NCBI GenBank assembly: GCA_037013685.1
Contig: CM072919.1
Span: 3,349,616 to 3,413,615 of the forward strand
From: Acridotheres tristis
Taxonomy: Eukaryota > Chordata > Aves > Passeriformes > Sturnidae
DNA length: 64,000 nt
Reading direction: 5' to 3'
The notes under the pieces were generated by a model, which did no database searches, was not told the DNA's origin, and saw nothing but the letters and a program-made list of their open reading frames with translations. The first letter of the stretch is position 1; each line of letters starts with the position of its first letter. Shown in pieces: positions 22,796 through 52,964 of this stretch. The position numbers were made by a program, and so were the translations under genes.

Positions 22796-25700
22796 TGCGG
22801 GGAGGGGGAGGCGAAGGGAGAGGGAAGGAGAGGAGGCGAGGGAGGACGGAAAGGCAGCCTGGGAGGAGAGAGGGGATTAAAAACTAAGAGAGGAGATTAG
22901 GAGTGAAATGGGAACTGTATGGAGAGTCAGCCAGGCGGGGAGAGGCCGTGGCCGGGGAGGGGAGGACCGGGAGGGGTTGGGGGTCACCCTGGGATCGGCT
23001 CCCGGTGTCGGGGGGCTCAAGAAAAAGCGGGGCTGGGACAGAGGAGGCAGGATGGGGTGGGGGCTGCACAGACCCTCCCTTTTCTCCTGCACGGAAGAGC
23101 CGCAATCCCTGCCCATTCTCTGTCATGTACATTCATTTATAGTGAGGAGACGGCTCCAGCCGGGTGCCCCGGGAAGCGGGACACACCCCAGGGAATCCGG
23201 GGAATCCGGAGAATCCAGGGAATCCACCCTCCCTCCATCACTGACTGAGCAGCGCCACCAGCCCTGGGGCTTCGGGGGTCTGGGGGCACCGCGGGGGGGT
23301 CGGAGCACGGTGGCATCTCCTGCTCCTTGTGCCACCCCACTCCTGGGTGTAACCCTGTTGTAACCCCACTGCTCGCAGCCTCCCCATCGCCCTGTGCCCC
23401 ACGGCAGCAGCTGCTCCCCCCTGGCCGAGCTCCAGAAGGGAAAGGAGCAAAAGGAGGAGTAGCAAGGGGAATTCTCAAGGCCCAGGGCCGGGTTCGGTCA
23501 ATCAATCAATCAATCAATCAATCAATCCATGAGGAGCACCGGCGTGGGAATCGATCCGTCGGGGAGATGGGAATGGGGATGTGCCTGGGCACAGCCGGCC
23601 GCGGCCGCTGCCAGCCGAGCTGGTTTGAGGGAGGAGCTGCGGTGGCAGCTCCTGCTCACCCTGCGCCCCTTCCCGAAGAACTCGGGGTGGGCAAATCCCT
23701 GCGGGGTGCAACTGGATCCGGACCATTCCTGCCATACCTGGACACCGCTGTGATCTCCCGGGTGCCACGGCCGTGCCCCGACCTCTCCCTCCATTGCAGG
23801 GACCGGGTCTCCGGGGGCTGGGGACGGGATCGTCCCGCATCCCCTCCCTCCCTCCCTCCCCTCCCCTTCTGATAATCCTATTTTTGAACCAGGGGATTAG
23901 GATCAATACTTCACTCCTAATGCTGTGGTAATACAGTGTTACACCGCCAGCGCCAGTTCCCTGCTGAAACACTTAAGGTAGTTTAAACCCATTTGTGCCG
24001 GGGAGTGCCGTGAATCCACAACGAGCTCCTCGCCCGGCCCAGCCGAGCCGGGTGCCAGCCTGGGGCTGCCCGCACGGTGCTGCCCGTGGCCAGCCCTGGC
24101 TGCTCCCGGTGGCCCAGGGAGCCCAAGGGGTTTTTGGACTCCAAAAAATGACACCCGGGGCAGGGGCTGTGGGCATCGGGGCAGAGGTTGTTCGTCCTGG
24201 GGATGCTGCTGATCCCAACGTGCCTCTTGCAGGGATTCCTCGTGGAAGGATCCCTCGTGCAGTGGAGCCCTGGTGGCTCCCCAAATTCTGAGTGTCCCCG
24301 GCTCTGTGTGCCCCCGGCTCTGCCCTGGGTTCTGGGTGCCCCCCCAGCTCTGCGTTCTCCCCGCTCTGGGTGTCCCCAGCTCTGTCCCCCCAGCAGCCCC
24401 TCGCTGGCCCCGGGGCCGAGGGATCCTGTCCATTCTTTGCTCCAAATTGGCCGAGGGGTTTGAGCAGCTCCCGGGAAACAGAAACCAAAACATTTTCATC
24501 CCGCGCTAATTCATAATTAGCTCCGTTTTTATTAGGTGCTAATGGAGAGCGGGGATTTGGGATGCCTGGCACAGCTCGGAAATGCTGATTCACCCAGAGA
24601 CTTTTCCTTTTCTCAGGCCGGAGCCTGCTCGAGGCAGCTCCTGGTCAAAAATTCCAGCAAACTCCAGGAATATCTCGGGAGCCGAGCGGCCGCTCCGGCA
24701 AACGCCATCCCTGGGATGCAGGGATCCACGGCACAGAGCGGGCTCTGTCCCCTGCACACAACACTCTGTCCCCACCTGGGGACCTCTGACCCCCAGGAGT
24801 CCCTCACGAGGTCCTTCCCTCCTCTGTTTCCCAGGAATGGGATGCTCGTGACATCTGGGATAAATTGGTCCCATCCCTCGCACTGGGGAGGATCCGGATC
24901 CGACCCCTCTGCCCTGGGTACTTTTCAATTAAAACCAAAATATCCCCTAATAACCCGCAGAGGGGTTTTTATTTCTTTCCCTTCTTTAATTTTTTTAATT
25001 TTTTTTTTTTTAATAAATCTATTATGAGAAGCTTAGAGATGGATGTAAAACCGGCGAGGGACGATTTGAGGATTAGGGATCGGCGCGTCCTGGTGTGACG
25101 AGCAAAGCAAGGACAATCCTGATGGGTTTGGGAAAGGAACACCGAGCCCAGCCAGGCCAGGAAGGGGGAAAAACGGGAAACAGGGCTGGGAAAAGGACTC
25201 AGGGATTGCTGCATCCAGCGGAGCAGGAGAGGTCCCGGCCGACGGCTCCGGAAGCAGCAGCGAGATCCCAAATCGGGACCCCCTGCGCTGCTCCCAGCAG
25301 CTCCCGCCCCCCGCATCCCGTTTAGCATAAAAGTCATTTTGGTCGGGGACCCCCGGCTGCTGCTCCCTCATTCCCAGGCATCGGGGCCCCCGCGGGATCG
25401 CTGCGCGGGCCGAGCAGCGTTTAACCCCCCCGCCAAGGGGAATTGGCTGCTTCACCGTTTCCCTGACCCCAAAAAGACAATGAAATCGTGCACGAAACCA
25501 ATAGATTTTAGCCACAGGCCTGCCGAGAGGCGAGAGGAATAAAATACAGATGGAGCCTCGTGCGGCGGGGATGGGAATGGATTCCGAGCGGGAGCCGGGA
25601 CGTGCCGGGGCTGCCCCGGGTCGGGATGAGGTGACCCCCCCCAAAGTCCGTGTGCACCTCACAGCCACGCTCTGGGTGGCTTTTGGCGCCCAATTCTGCA

Positions 25701-27640
25701 TTTCCTGGTAAAAATTCCCGAATTTCTGCCCCGAGCGTGGCGCCCAGCCTGAATTTAGGAGCTCTTTCGGGTGGTTTTTCTGCAGGTTTTGAGCAAAACC
25801 TTCTGCCGGGTGATGGAGCTGGGATGAGGCGGGCTGGGGACACGGGGACACGCAGAGCATCCCGGGCTGGCTCATCCCGTATCCCCGCGGAGCTGGAGCC
25901 CTCAGAGGCTGCTCATCCTCCTGCCTTAACGCACCACCTCTATTTATTCTGCTCCTGTAACTGTAAAATTGATTTTCTTGCAACAAGCCGCTCGTCTTTC
26001 ACCACCCAACGCACCCAAACGCTCCGACATAAGACACTGGCAATTTTTAATTAGTTTCCTTTCTCCCTCTTTCCTCCCCGAGCAGGCATGTGGAACCGGA
26101 ACAGGGCAGCCCGGAAAGGAGCGAGATCCAGAGGTGACAAAAGCACTTTTTATCCTTGATATGATTATTAATAATACACTCGTTTACCTAACGAGGCGGG
26201 AGCGCGGGGGGGTGGCACAGGGAGGTGATTAGTGCTCCCTTCATCTGCGGGGATGCAGGAGCAGCTTGAACCGCTGGAATCTTTAAATATTGGCTTGGAG
26301 CAGCTCAGGGGTGCTGCTCCCTTCCCCACAAACCCCCCCGGCCCCCCAGCCCAGCCCTGGCTCCGCTGGTGGCTTTGCTGGCACAATGTGGTGGGTGCTG
26401 CTGGCGTCCCCTGGGTCTGGGGTGGAATTTGTCAGGACTCCCCCAACACTTCCACGTGGGTGACCCCAGCCCAGGATTATCTGGAAAACCCACAGGGCTC
26501 ATTACACCCCTCTGATAACGAGCCTGGAGTAATTAAAACCTCACTGCGTGGGCTGGGGGAGCCCCTCTGCTCTGCCAGGCTCCCCCTGCCCCTCCAGCCC
26601 CCAATTCGGGGGTCCCACCACCCTGTGCTGAAACTGCCACGCGTCCTCTGTCACCAACGCCCCGGCTGGAGGTCACAGCCCCGTGTCCCTCGTGGGTGGC
26701 AGAGGTGACCGGAGCCAGAGCATCCCGCTGTGGGAAGGGTCCCCGGGAGCAGGGAAAGGGCAGAGGGGCTGCACGGAGGGATCGAAGCCTCTCTGCCCCC
26801 AGCAGCAGCACAGGGACGCGTGTGCGCCCCGAGGGGCCGCCCGGGAAAAAGTTACTGGGATGGGGAGGGGAGGGAAAGGGAGAATGAAAAGGGGGGAAAG
26901 AAAAAAAAAAAAGTAGAAGAAGAAAAAAAAAAACGGAAAAAAGGGCAGGAAAGTCCTGCGGCCTTTTGCCTTGTCAGTTCTCCGTCTGCTGTCACTCAGC
27001 CGCCGAATTCTCCTTCAAGTTGTCATAGCGAGGCTGGCGGGGATTATGCCGCGGCTCTGTCCAGAATTGATTCATGTGGAACGCGTGCTTGACGGGCGGA
27101 ACCGCTGGTGTGAGCGGGAGCCGCTGAGACCCCCGATTTTCCCACCTTCCTCACACAATCTGGTATTGTTTGGCCGCAGCCTTAGTGATCCCTGCGCCGG
27201 GGCTGTGACTGACACAGCTTTGAGGCTCTAAGGCGTATTTTGAATTTCTAAAACCTCTCAGGAAGTCCCCGGGGTGCCTTCTGCCATTGTCTTGTTTCTC
27301 CTTTCGCCTTTTTCCCTTTCCACCCCGAACCCCTCCTGCATCCCCCACCTCCTCCTCCCCCTTTTTTTTTTTGCCTCTTCCTCCCCCTAATTCCAGCCCC
27401 TCAATCCCTGACACAATCTGTTTTTTTTTTTCCCCTTTCCCCCCATGTTTACGCTCCGACTCTCTCCGGAGCTGCTCAGCCACTTCACAAACACGATTTT
27501 AAAAAAATTAAATAAATAAAACAGAGAAAAACTAAATAAAGCTCTAAAAGTTCCCAAATCCTTGATCCGCCGCGGAGAAGGGGAGCTTTACTTGTTTGCT
27601 TTTAATCAGCTGACACAAACCCCGGGATGTGTTGAAAAAT
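22796..27640. other. Intergenic, no gene seen
   Basis: Mixed GC-rich sequence with a purine tract at 22795-22900, an (ATCA)n microsatellite at 23497-23526, AT-leaning islands at 23870-23960, 24495-24545, 25920-26060 and 26130-26190, and A- or T-rich runs at 24960-25020, 26895-26945 and 27360-27435. I found no convincing exon. Confidence 0.5.
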
Positions 27641-27750
27641 AATAATAGTAGAAATAAATCTTCTGCCGAGTCATAATAGAAATAAATCTTTCACCTAATC
27701 TTAATAGAAATAAATCTTTTACTTAATCTTAATAGAAATGAAGCTCTCAG
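27640..27750. repeat. ~28-bp AATAGAAATAAATCTTT repeat, four copies
   Basis: AT-rich direct repeats of an AATAGAAATAAATCTTT core followed by CACCTAATCTT or a variant. Confidence 0.8.
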
Positions 27751-27999
27751 CTAATCTGTGGTGTGCTTGTGTCCATCCCATGCCCATCCATCCCCATCCC
27801 TGCCCATCCAAACCCACCCATCCCTGCTGGAGTCACTCAGAGTGACCATCCCATAGGATCTGGATGAGGAATTTCCCTCTGGACAGAGTTTTCCCACCCA
27901 AGGAGAGCAGAGCCCTCGTTCCCCTCCTCGGGCCGGGCTGTTCCAGGTTCAGGGTCCAGCTTTGTCCCTGTCACGTCCCCTGACCCCTCCGGGCTTGGC

Positions 28000-28325
28000 A
28001 CTTTATAACCATTTCCCATTTCCAGTCTTAATCTTATAAGAATGAATTGAGAATGACCAGTGTAAATACACAGGTGCCACTGGGAGCAGAAAGCACTCTT
28101 TAATCTCGGATATGAAAACAATTCCCTGCTCCTCGCGCTGGCAATCAGCGAGTGCCATCAGCGCCGCGCTCTCCCCGGGAACACGAGAGCTTATAAATAT
28201 GAATTAGTGCAGAGAAAATCTACTCTCTTACCTAAAGCTAAATGTTATCTGGGTCCCTTTCCAGCAGTGGCTGACATTTCCAGAGTGCTTTTAGTCACAT
28301 CTGCGGGAAGACAACTCATTTCTTG
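28000..28325. other. Candidate conserved non-coding element
   Basis: A unique region with CTTAATCTTATAAGAATGAA, GCTTATAAATATGAATTAG and CTAAAGCTAAATGTTATC words, non-repetitive for over 300 bp. It is one of the longest such islands in the intergenic region. Confidence 0.35.
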
Positions 28326-29154
28326 TCTTTAAAAAAAAAAAAAAATAAAGAAGGAAGAGAGGGTGAAAGGGAAGAAGGAGGAAGTGGAGGAGGATGCAGG
28401 GAGATGCTGGGAAAGAGGGAATGCTGAATGCCTGAGCCTCCTCTGGAGAGGGGAGATGCTGGGTGGGCTCTGGGTTGGCTCCTTGAGGTCTCTGGGATGA
28501 GGATGGAGCGGCTGGGGAAGCCAAAGCCCCGAGGAGGTGGCACAAGGTGGCTCTCAGGTGTCACCTGAGAGAGGCCTCGAAGTGTGGGTGCCCCTGGCCG
28601 GGCCACCAAGCAGCCCTGGGGTGGCTCAGAGTGTTCCCCGTTTTCTGTTTGGGATGGGACACGAGGAGTGGGGTCCCCACCTGGCCCCTGGAGATGTGAC
28701 AACATCGAGTGCCACAGGAACGGTGAATCCCGAGGGATTGGTGCCACAGCCCTGGCACGGAGCCCCTTGGGCTGTCCTGGGTGAGGGGGGGACTGGGAGG
28801 GGTCCCACAGGGATCCTCTTCCCAAAATCCTGGTGATCCGTGGCCAGGCAGGGCTGGAGCAGCACCAGTGGGGATCCCACAGCAGCAGGAGCTGATCCCA
28901 GAGGAGGAATCGGTGCTGGGAACATCCCTGGGGACCCCTGGCAAACGGGAAGGGTCAGCACCCACGGCCAGGGCCCTGCCAGAGCTGGGGAAACTGAGGC
29001 ACGGCCTGGGAACTGTTCCCAAAGCTCGGCTGAGGGGATTTCCATGGAAAAAGAGATGAGGGGGCAAGGAGGGGTCCTGGGGGTCCCCACCAGCAGGAGC
29101 CTGACCCAGACCCGGGGCTCCAGCGCCTCTCCTGCCTCTGCCTCGAGGGACCCC

Positions 29155-29265
29155 CAGAAAAGTTCCAAATCCTCCCAAAAAAGCTCCAAATCCCCCCCCA
29201 AAAAGCTCAAAATCCCCCCAAAAAGCTCCAAATCCCCCCAAAAAAGCTCCAAATCCCCCCGCAGA
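29155..29265. repeat. ~17-bp AAAAAGCTCCAAATCCCCCC tandem
   Basis: Five or six short units with variable poly-C and poly-A lengths. Confidence 0.85.
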
Positions 29266-30865
29266 GCCGGCGATGGGGCAGGGACTGCAAACCCCCTCCC
29301 CGTGCCCGGCTCTCCCCGCAAACTCGGCTGCCAGGGAAGGCTCCAGAGCCCGGCTCGGGAGGCTCTAATGGGATGCTTAAGCCGCCTTTTAGGTTTTTAA
29401 TGAGCGGATCCCGGCAGGAATGCTAAACACGGGCAGGTACAGCCCTGCCTCGCCGGCAGCCGCGCGTGTTCCCGTGTCCTTGTCTGGCTCAAGTGAGCTC
29501 TGACCTCATTTGCTTCGCGCCGTTCAATTAACGAGGCGAGCGGCGCTGGGGGGAAGGGGGGGATGCCGGGGAGGGGGTTCACCCCATGTATTAATTTCCA
29601 TTTTATGTTCCAAACAATTGAGCAGCACACGGAGGCAGCCGGTCCCTCGCGGGGCCGTTCTCAGATTCTGCTTTGCCCGCGCTGGGATTTGTCCCAGACC
29701 CCCAGCCCGAGGGGTTCGGGGGTTTTGGGGGGGATGGTGGGGATGGTGGGGATCTCGCTTCAGCCTCGCCATCCCATTTTTCCACCCTGGAAGGGCCCAT
29801 TCGCCGTGTTTGGATAATGTCCCTCCATCTTGTGCTTCATCCGGAACGTCGATGGCTGCCAATGAGACAGAAATGATTGGGAAAAGGGCGAGAGAGGGAG
29901 AGAAATGTTTCCCGGGATGTTAAAATAGCCACTTCAGGCGCCTAAATTTATGCTGCTCAGAAATGGATTTTTAGTCCAGGGTAATGAGAGAACAAAATAA
30001 TTAATTCCTCTCCCGCAGACAAAAGGCTGGAGGCGCGGATCCAGCCCCACCGTCCCACCAAGCCGGCAGAGAATGGGGCAATTCCCGCTGCCAGGGCTGA
30101 AGCTGCACCTTGGGGATTTTGGGGTTTGCAGGGGACGGGGCTGCCCCGTTCCCATCCCCGTCTCCCTCTGGATCCAGCTCCGTGCCCCATCCCGTGCCCA
30201 CCCATGGGTGCCTGCGGGGTTGGACCCCAGATTTCCATGAGATTTCCAAAGGGAAGGAGCTGCCAACACAGCCCCCCACTCTTTGGGGATGAACGGGGGG
30301 ATTGTGCTTGTTGGGGATCGAGTGATAAATATTAATTATGCAAAGCAGCCTCTCTCCAGCCCACCCTTGTCTCCACAACATTCCAGGACTGGGAGAGACG
30401 GAGGCAGAGTCAATTTATTCACGGAGCAGGTCACTCCCTGTACGAACATCCCTTTCAAAAGGGAGTTGCAACTGGAGGAGATCAAGCAGGGCTGAGTTTG
30501 CCTCCCTCAGATATGATAAAATATTCTAATAAATACTCGGGGAGCCCATGACAAGGAGAATGTTTCGTGCTGGTGAAACCTTCATGGCGGGGCTTTTTGG
30601 GGGGTCTCCTGTTTGTGCTGACGGATTTGGGGGGGTCCTGGAGCATCTTCAGGACCTGTCTGTCCCTCAGTCCCACTGGAGGGTCGCTGTCCTGTGGCAT
30701 GATCTCCCTGTTTCCAATTCTTAATAGAAAAACATAAAAATCTGCTGTTTCCTCGCCTTGGGTGTTCAGGAGGGATTTCCTGCTCCCTTTGCTGTGGGGA
30801 ACTCAACACCTCTCAGGGCTCCCCAACAGTGTGGGGGGTTCCAGACACGGGGACACGGCACCCCA
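29266..30865. other. Intergenic upstream of the CaMKIV-like gene, no gene seen
   Basis: Non-repetitive patches at 29930-30010 and 30300-30540 contain TAATTAATTCC and ATTAATTATGCAAAG (POU-like) words. No exon is recognised here. Confidence 0.45.
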
Positions 30866-31600
30866 GCCCTATCCCCACTCCCACCCTGTTCCTGGCCCCA
30901 TCCCAGCCCCATTCTTATCCTTCTCCTATCTTCACTCCCATCCCATTCCTGGATTTATTCCATCCTCACTCCCATCCCATCCCTGGCCCCATCTGAACAC
31001 CATCCACAGTCCCAGCCCAGTCCAATCCCTGGCCTCATCCCATCTCCTTCTCTAACCCCATGTACATTCTCATTCTGTTGTTCCTGGCCCCAATCCCGGC
31101 CCTATCCCCACTCCCATCCCCATTCCCATCTCATCCCTGACCCCATCCCAACCCCGTCCCCACTCCCATCCCATTCTCAGTCCCAGCCCTGCCCTATCTC
31201 ATCTCATCTCATCTCCATTCCCATCTCCAATCCCATCTCCATTCCCGTCCTGTTCCTGGCCCCATCCCATCCCCATCCCAAATTCCAATCCCATTCTGAA
31301 CCCACCCATCCCTGGTCCCATCTCACCCCCCTCTTCCAGCCGGGCCCCACCATTCCCAGTCCCACTCTCACCATTCCCATCCCCACCATTCCCAGTCCCA
31401 TTCCCACCATTCCCATCCCCACCATTCCCAGCTCCATTCCCACCATTCCTAGTCCCACTCTCACCATTCCCAGTCCCACTCTCACCATTCCCAGTCCCAT
31501 TCTCACCAGTCCCAGTCCCATTCCCACCATTCCCATTCCCACCATTCCCAGTTCCATTCCCACCATTCCCAGCCCCATTCCCACTCCAGGCCCGTAACCC
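30866..31600. repeat. CCATCCC / CACCATTCCCAGTCC minisatellite
   Basis: First a loose CCCATCCC microsatellite (30866-31340), then a more regular 16-20-bp unit, CACCATTCCCAGTCCCATTC (31345-31585). It lies directly upstream of the CpG-rich promoter region. Confidence 0.85.
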
Positions 31601-31679
31601 AACCCCTCTCCAATCCCAATCTCAGCCCCTCCCCATCCCCTCCCACTTCCCCATTTCCCATTTCCCCCCCGCCCCCCCC

Positions 31680-32680
31680 CCGTTCCCATCCGGTGGGCGA
31701 CGGCGTCACCGTGCGGCGGCTCCGGGCAGCGCCCGCGCCCCCCGCCCGTTCGAGCCCCCCGGCCCCGGGGGGTTCCGGGCTCTGCCTGCCCGCCGGGGCA
31801 CAGCCCGGCCCCGGTGGGTGCGGGGGCTGCGGGGCGGGATGGGGGGCGCGGCTCCGGGGGGGTTCCGGCTGCTCCCGGGGAGCGGCCGCGGTGCCCTCGC
31901 CGCGGGGCCGGCTCCTGTGGGGTCAGGGCCACCCGGACTCCTCGAGCACCGGGAGGGTCCCGCAGCCCCGGGGTGGGGGGCGAGGGGCGGAGGGGGGAGT
32001 GCAGTGGCGGCGCCGGGCCGGGGGGTGGCACGGCCGAGCCAGGCGGGAGCGCGGCGGAGCCGGTGATGTTGCCTGGGAGGGTCCCGGTGCTCGGCAGCCC
32101 CGGCCCCGCATCCCCACCTTCCTCTCTCATTGCAGCGCGGCGTTCCCGCTTCCCGGAGCCCGGCAGCCTCTCATTCCTGCCTCCCGGTGCTGCCCGGTAT
32201 CCCTACATCCTCCCATCGCTCCCTCCCGGTGCTGCCCGGTATCCCTACATCCTCCCATCGCTCCCTCCCGGTGCTGCCCGGTATCCCCGCATCCTCCCGG
32301 TTCTGCCTCCCGGTGCTGCTCCGTATCCCCGCATCCTCCCATCTCTGCATCCTGGCAGCTGCATCCCGGCGTCCCGCCATCCCTGCATCCCTCCATTCCC
32401 GGATCCTCCCATCCCTTTATCATCCCTGCATCCCTCCATCTTCCCATCCCTGCATCCTCCCAGCCCAGCGGCGCTCAGCGCCCCGTGAAGCCTCCCCCGA
32501 GCAGCTGAGCCGTGACGCCCCATTTTGGGGAGCAGCGGGGGGGCCCGCACGGGCCCGGGGGGCTGCGGGGAGGCTCAGAACCAGCCCCGTGCCCACCCTC
32601 GGCACGGCCGCTCCGCGCCGGGGATGAGGCAGCGCCGCGGGGGACACGAGCGGAGCCGCAGGTGACGGTACGTGCCGGGC
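31680..32680 (+). promoter_or_regulatory. CpG-rich promoter region of the CaMKIV-like gene
   Basis: A kilobase extremely rich in G, C and CpG begins with GGTGGGCGACGGCGTCACCG and leads into the gene. GTGACG at 32661 or GTACGT at 32667 could be the donor of a non-coding first exon, paired with the acceptor TTCCCAG just before the ATG exon. There is no TATA box that I can defend. The start site is unmapped. Confidence 0.5.
32180..32345. repeat. ~42-bp CCCGGTGCTGCCCGGTATCC repeat
   Basis: Three to four copies in the promoter-proximal region, followed by a looser CATCCCTCCAT array to about 32465. Confidence 0.8.
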
Positions 32681-33084
32681 CGAGACCCCACCCCAAAATT
32701 ACCCGGGGGGGGGGGGTTTGGGGGAGGCTGCAGGAATCGGGGTGCAAACCAGTCCCAGCCTGCCGGGGGGATCCCCAGACAGGTGGGAATGGGGTGGGAA
32801 AAGGGAGAGAAGGGTGATGGAAAAAGCCGGGGTGGGGGGGGACACATCCCAGAGCGGGGGGAATTATCTCGGAAAAGGCATCGTACGTGCCGGGTGGGAA
32901 GAGGATTTGTGGCCGTGATTCCGTGGCGCTCGATAATCCCGAGCTCTGGTTTTTCCCGAGCCATCTGGGCGCTCGTGGAAGCGCGGGGGGGAATGGGTGG
33001 GGGTGAGGCCGGGGGGCTGCTGCGATCCATGCTGGGGTCTCCCCTTCCCAGCAGCTGGCGGCAGCTCGCAGCCCGCAGCCCACC

Positions 33085-50343
<17,259 letters not shown>

Positions 50344-52345
50344 CAGGCCCGAAGCCTGGGCCCTGAGAGCCCCGAGAGCCCCCAGCGCTGGTGTGGGCTC
50401 GGGAACATCCTCGTGTCGTGTCCTGTGACCCCCGGTCACTGTCCCTGTCACCCGAGGGGTCGAGGTGGTGACTTTGCCTTCCCACCCCGCAGCACTTTGG
50501 GCTGCTGTGGCTTGGAATGACCCCGAAAAACGAGGAGCAAACAGCAGAACTAAGGAAGATTTCTCATCCCAGCTTTCCCTGCAAAACAGCGAGTTGTCTT
50601 GGAGGGGTTCCTGTAAATAATCCTGAAGGTTTTTCTTTTTTTTTGGATTTTGCTGCCAAAATGCAGCTGTGACATCTCCAGCGCTGTCACCGGCCCAGCT
50701 GTGGGGTTGCTGATGGGTTAGGAGGGGTTTTAGGAGCCTTTGACCCCAAATGTTTGATCCTCTCCAGAGAACAGCCCGTGCCAGCGCTTCCCTTGTTGTT
50801 CCCAGGCAGCAGACGAGCCCTGGTTGTGATTTTTTTGGGTGTGTTCCCCACCCTCAGCCTTGCTGTGCATCCCTGGTGGTGGTGAGGAGGTGGCCACAAG
50901 TCTGGGAATGCTGGTCCAGCCTCCCCTTGGCGTTCCAGATCGGGATTGACACAATTTTAACACAAGAATTTACACAATTCTTCAATATTGTGAGATTTTT
51001 CCAGGTAGCTGCTGTTTGCTGAGGGAGGACAATGAGTTAATACCTTTTTAATTTTTATTTTTTAATGAAATCAGCAGACAAACTTCTTGAAAAGGAAATT
51101 TTTTTTTTTAAGGCAGGAAACAGGATAAGTATTTTCAGATTTTAATACAGAGCAAGTGACAGGACAGGAAAAGCCATATTCCATGTGGGAATTATAGTGG
51201 GATCCTGCCAGGTTTGAGCCCTAAGGCAGCAACCATGACCTGCACACTCACATTTTGAGCTTGGAATGGAGTGTTCAGGGTAAAAATCCCACCTGGAGGA
51301 GAATAAATTAATACAGGAAGTTCTTTCCCCCAGGACTGAGGAGCAGAATTGAGCAGTTGGGGCAGGAAGGGCAAAAAAAAACCAAACAAAATTGGATGTT
51401 TTGCTAAAGGTGAGGCAGCGGTGACAGACCTGAGGGTGACAGAGCAGGGGCAGGAGGTTGAGGTCAGAGCAGGGGGAGGAAAAAGGCATTTGGGGTTTAT
51501 CTCCAGAAATCAAAAGTGCTCCGAGTCAGGATCCACCCCAGAGCTGGGTGGGGTTTGGGGAGGCAAAGACAGCAGAGAATGGGGGGTTCAAGGGGGGGAT
51601 TTAATCGGGAAAAATATCATGGCTTGAGCCGAGCTGCACTTTTTTAAACCCGAGTTTCTCTTTAGTGGGGAAGCAGCTGCCTAGTGAGATGTCCCAGAGG
51701 GAAACAAAGCTGCTCATCCCGTGGGACTCTGCAGCACAGGGAAATTCTTCTTTTTCCTTTGCTTTTTTTGCAGGAGGGGCAATTTTGCCCTCTCCTTTTT
51801 CTAATCCTGAGGGCTGAGCCTTGCGGGGTGCTCAGCTCCAGAGTCCATCCCACCCTCCCAACTCCGTGTCCTGTCTCTGAACTCCACCTGGTTGTTTCCT
51901 AACCCAGGCTTTAAAGACTATTTTGTATCCTTTGACACAAAATGTTGATTAAAGCCCCTGGCAGGACCGGGCTGGGCACTCCCAGAGCCTGCCAAGCAAG
52001 AAAAAGGCTCAGTAACAGTTCAGGATTCCAAATCCTGAAGGAAAACGGGAATTATAGTTACCAAATCAATTATACAAAATATCCCCTGCAGCGGGAGGAA
52101 GGATAGGGCTTGCGAGCAAAACAAGATCGGGAGTTTATATTTTATTATTATTATTATTCCACAGGTATCTGTATTTAAAGATAGGGAAAATGCGCTCCTG
52201 GGAGCGGAGCCCTGTGAGGTGCGTGTGGGTCTGTTGCTGTTTGCAGAGTGTGTTTGAGTGACTGCTTCAGTGTGGTGGTGACACTTCTGACAGCCAGGTG
52301 TTTATAACCGAGTAGAGACAGTGAATAAAGCATCAAATCTCAGAG
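50344..52345 (+). other. Presumed 3' untranslated region of the CaMKIV-like gene
   Basis: Two kilobases of mostly unique, moderately AT-rich sequence without a recognisable exon. Hexamers at 51303 (AATAAA), 51949 (ATTAAA) and 52324 (AATAAA) allow more than one 3' end. The last is only ~350 bp from the PWWP3A promoter. Confidence 0.55.
52324..52329 (+). terminator. Polyadenylation signal AATAAA, CaMKIV-like gene
   Basis: Preceded by a GTGTTTATAACCGAGTAG stretch and followed by GCATCAAATCTC. It is the last canonical signal before the downstream promoter. Confidence 0.55.
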
Positions 52346-52409
52346 CCAGGGCTCCGTTTTCACTGTTTTCCTCGGAAATTTCCTCGGGATGCTGGGGCTG
52401 AAGATTGGC

Positions 52410-52570
52410 GTGGAATGGGTTGGGTCGGAAGGGAATTTAAAGATCATCTCATCGCAACTCCTGCCATCCTCAGGGACACCTTCCAGTGTGTCCCAAGGTG
52501 CTCTAACCTGGCCCTGGGCACTTGCAGGGATGGAGCAACCACAGCTTCCCTGGGAATCCCATTCCAAGGA
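52410..52570 (-). mobile_element. CR1 LINE 3' fragment
   Basis: Reverse-complement CR1 tail with GGTTGGGTCGGAAGGGAATT, CAGGGACACCTTCCAGTGTG and CTTCCCTGGGAATCCCATTC words, located between the kinase 3'UTR and the PWWP3A promoter. Confidence 0.75.
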
Positions 52571-52715
52571 TTTTGGATTAGATCCACCTTGGATTGACCC
52601 TGCGGGGCGTGGGTGGTGCCCCGCGGGTGCTCAGAGCCACCCGGCCCATGGAACCTGTCCCTTGTCCATGGCACGGGTGGCACCGGACAGGTTTTAACCT
52701 CCAAAAATCAGCAAA

Positions 52716-52743
52716 TGACGTCACCCTTTCTGCAATGACGTCA
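52716..52743. promoter_or_regulatory. PWWP3A: Two perfect CRE palindromes 20 bp apart
   Basis: TGACGTCA occurs at 52716-52723 and 52736-52743. Each is flanked by similar bases (CAAATGACGTCAC and CAATGACGTCAC). The 20-bp spacing places both on about the same face of the helix for CREB/ATF dimers. Confidence 0.85.
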
Positions 52744-52954
52744 CTCCCCCGTTGCCATGCCGCACACCCACCCGCCCTCCCAGACTGGGCGTGACTTCCG
52801 CATAAATCTCCAATAGAAAACGAGAAAGGCGTGGCCAAGGCGGAAGCGTGCGCTCTGATTGGCTGAACCTCGTGTTGTGGCCGCGACGGAGAGGGCGGGG
52901 CGCCAAGAGGCGGTCGCTGATTGGTCCGGGGAGCGCTGCCGGGCGGCGCGCGCG

Positions 52955-52964
52955 GCGCATGCGC
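52955..52964. promoter_or_regulatory. PWWP3A: NRF1-type site GCGCATGCGC
   Basis: A perfect palindromic core followed by A, matching the nuclear respiratory factor 1 consensus, just upstream of the presumed first exon. Confidence 0.7.

Noticed and set aside
23497..23526. (ATCA)n run as a regulatory element
   Set aside because: A plain tetranucleotide microsatellite with no further signal.
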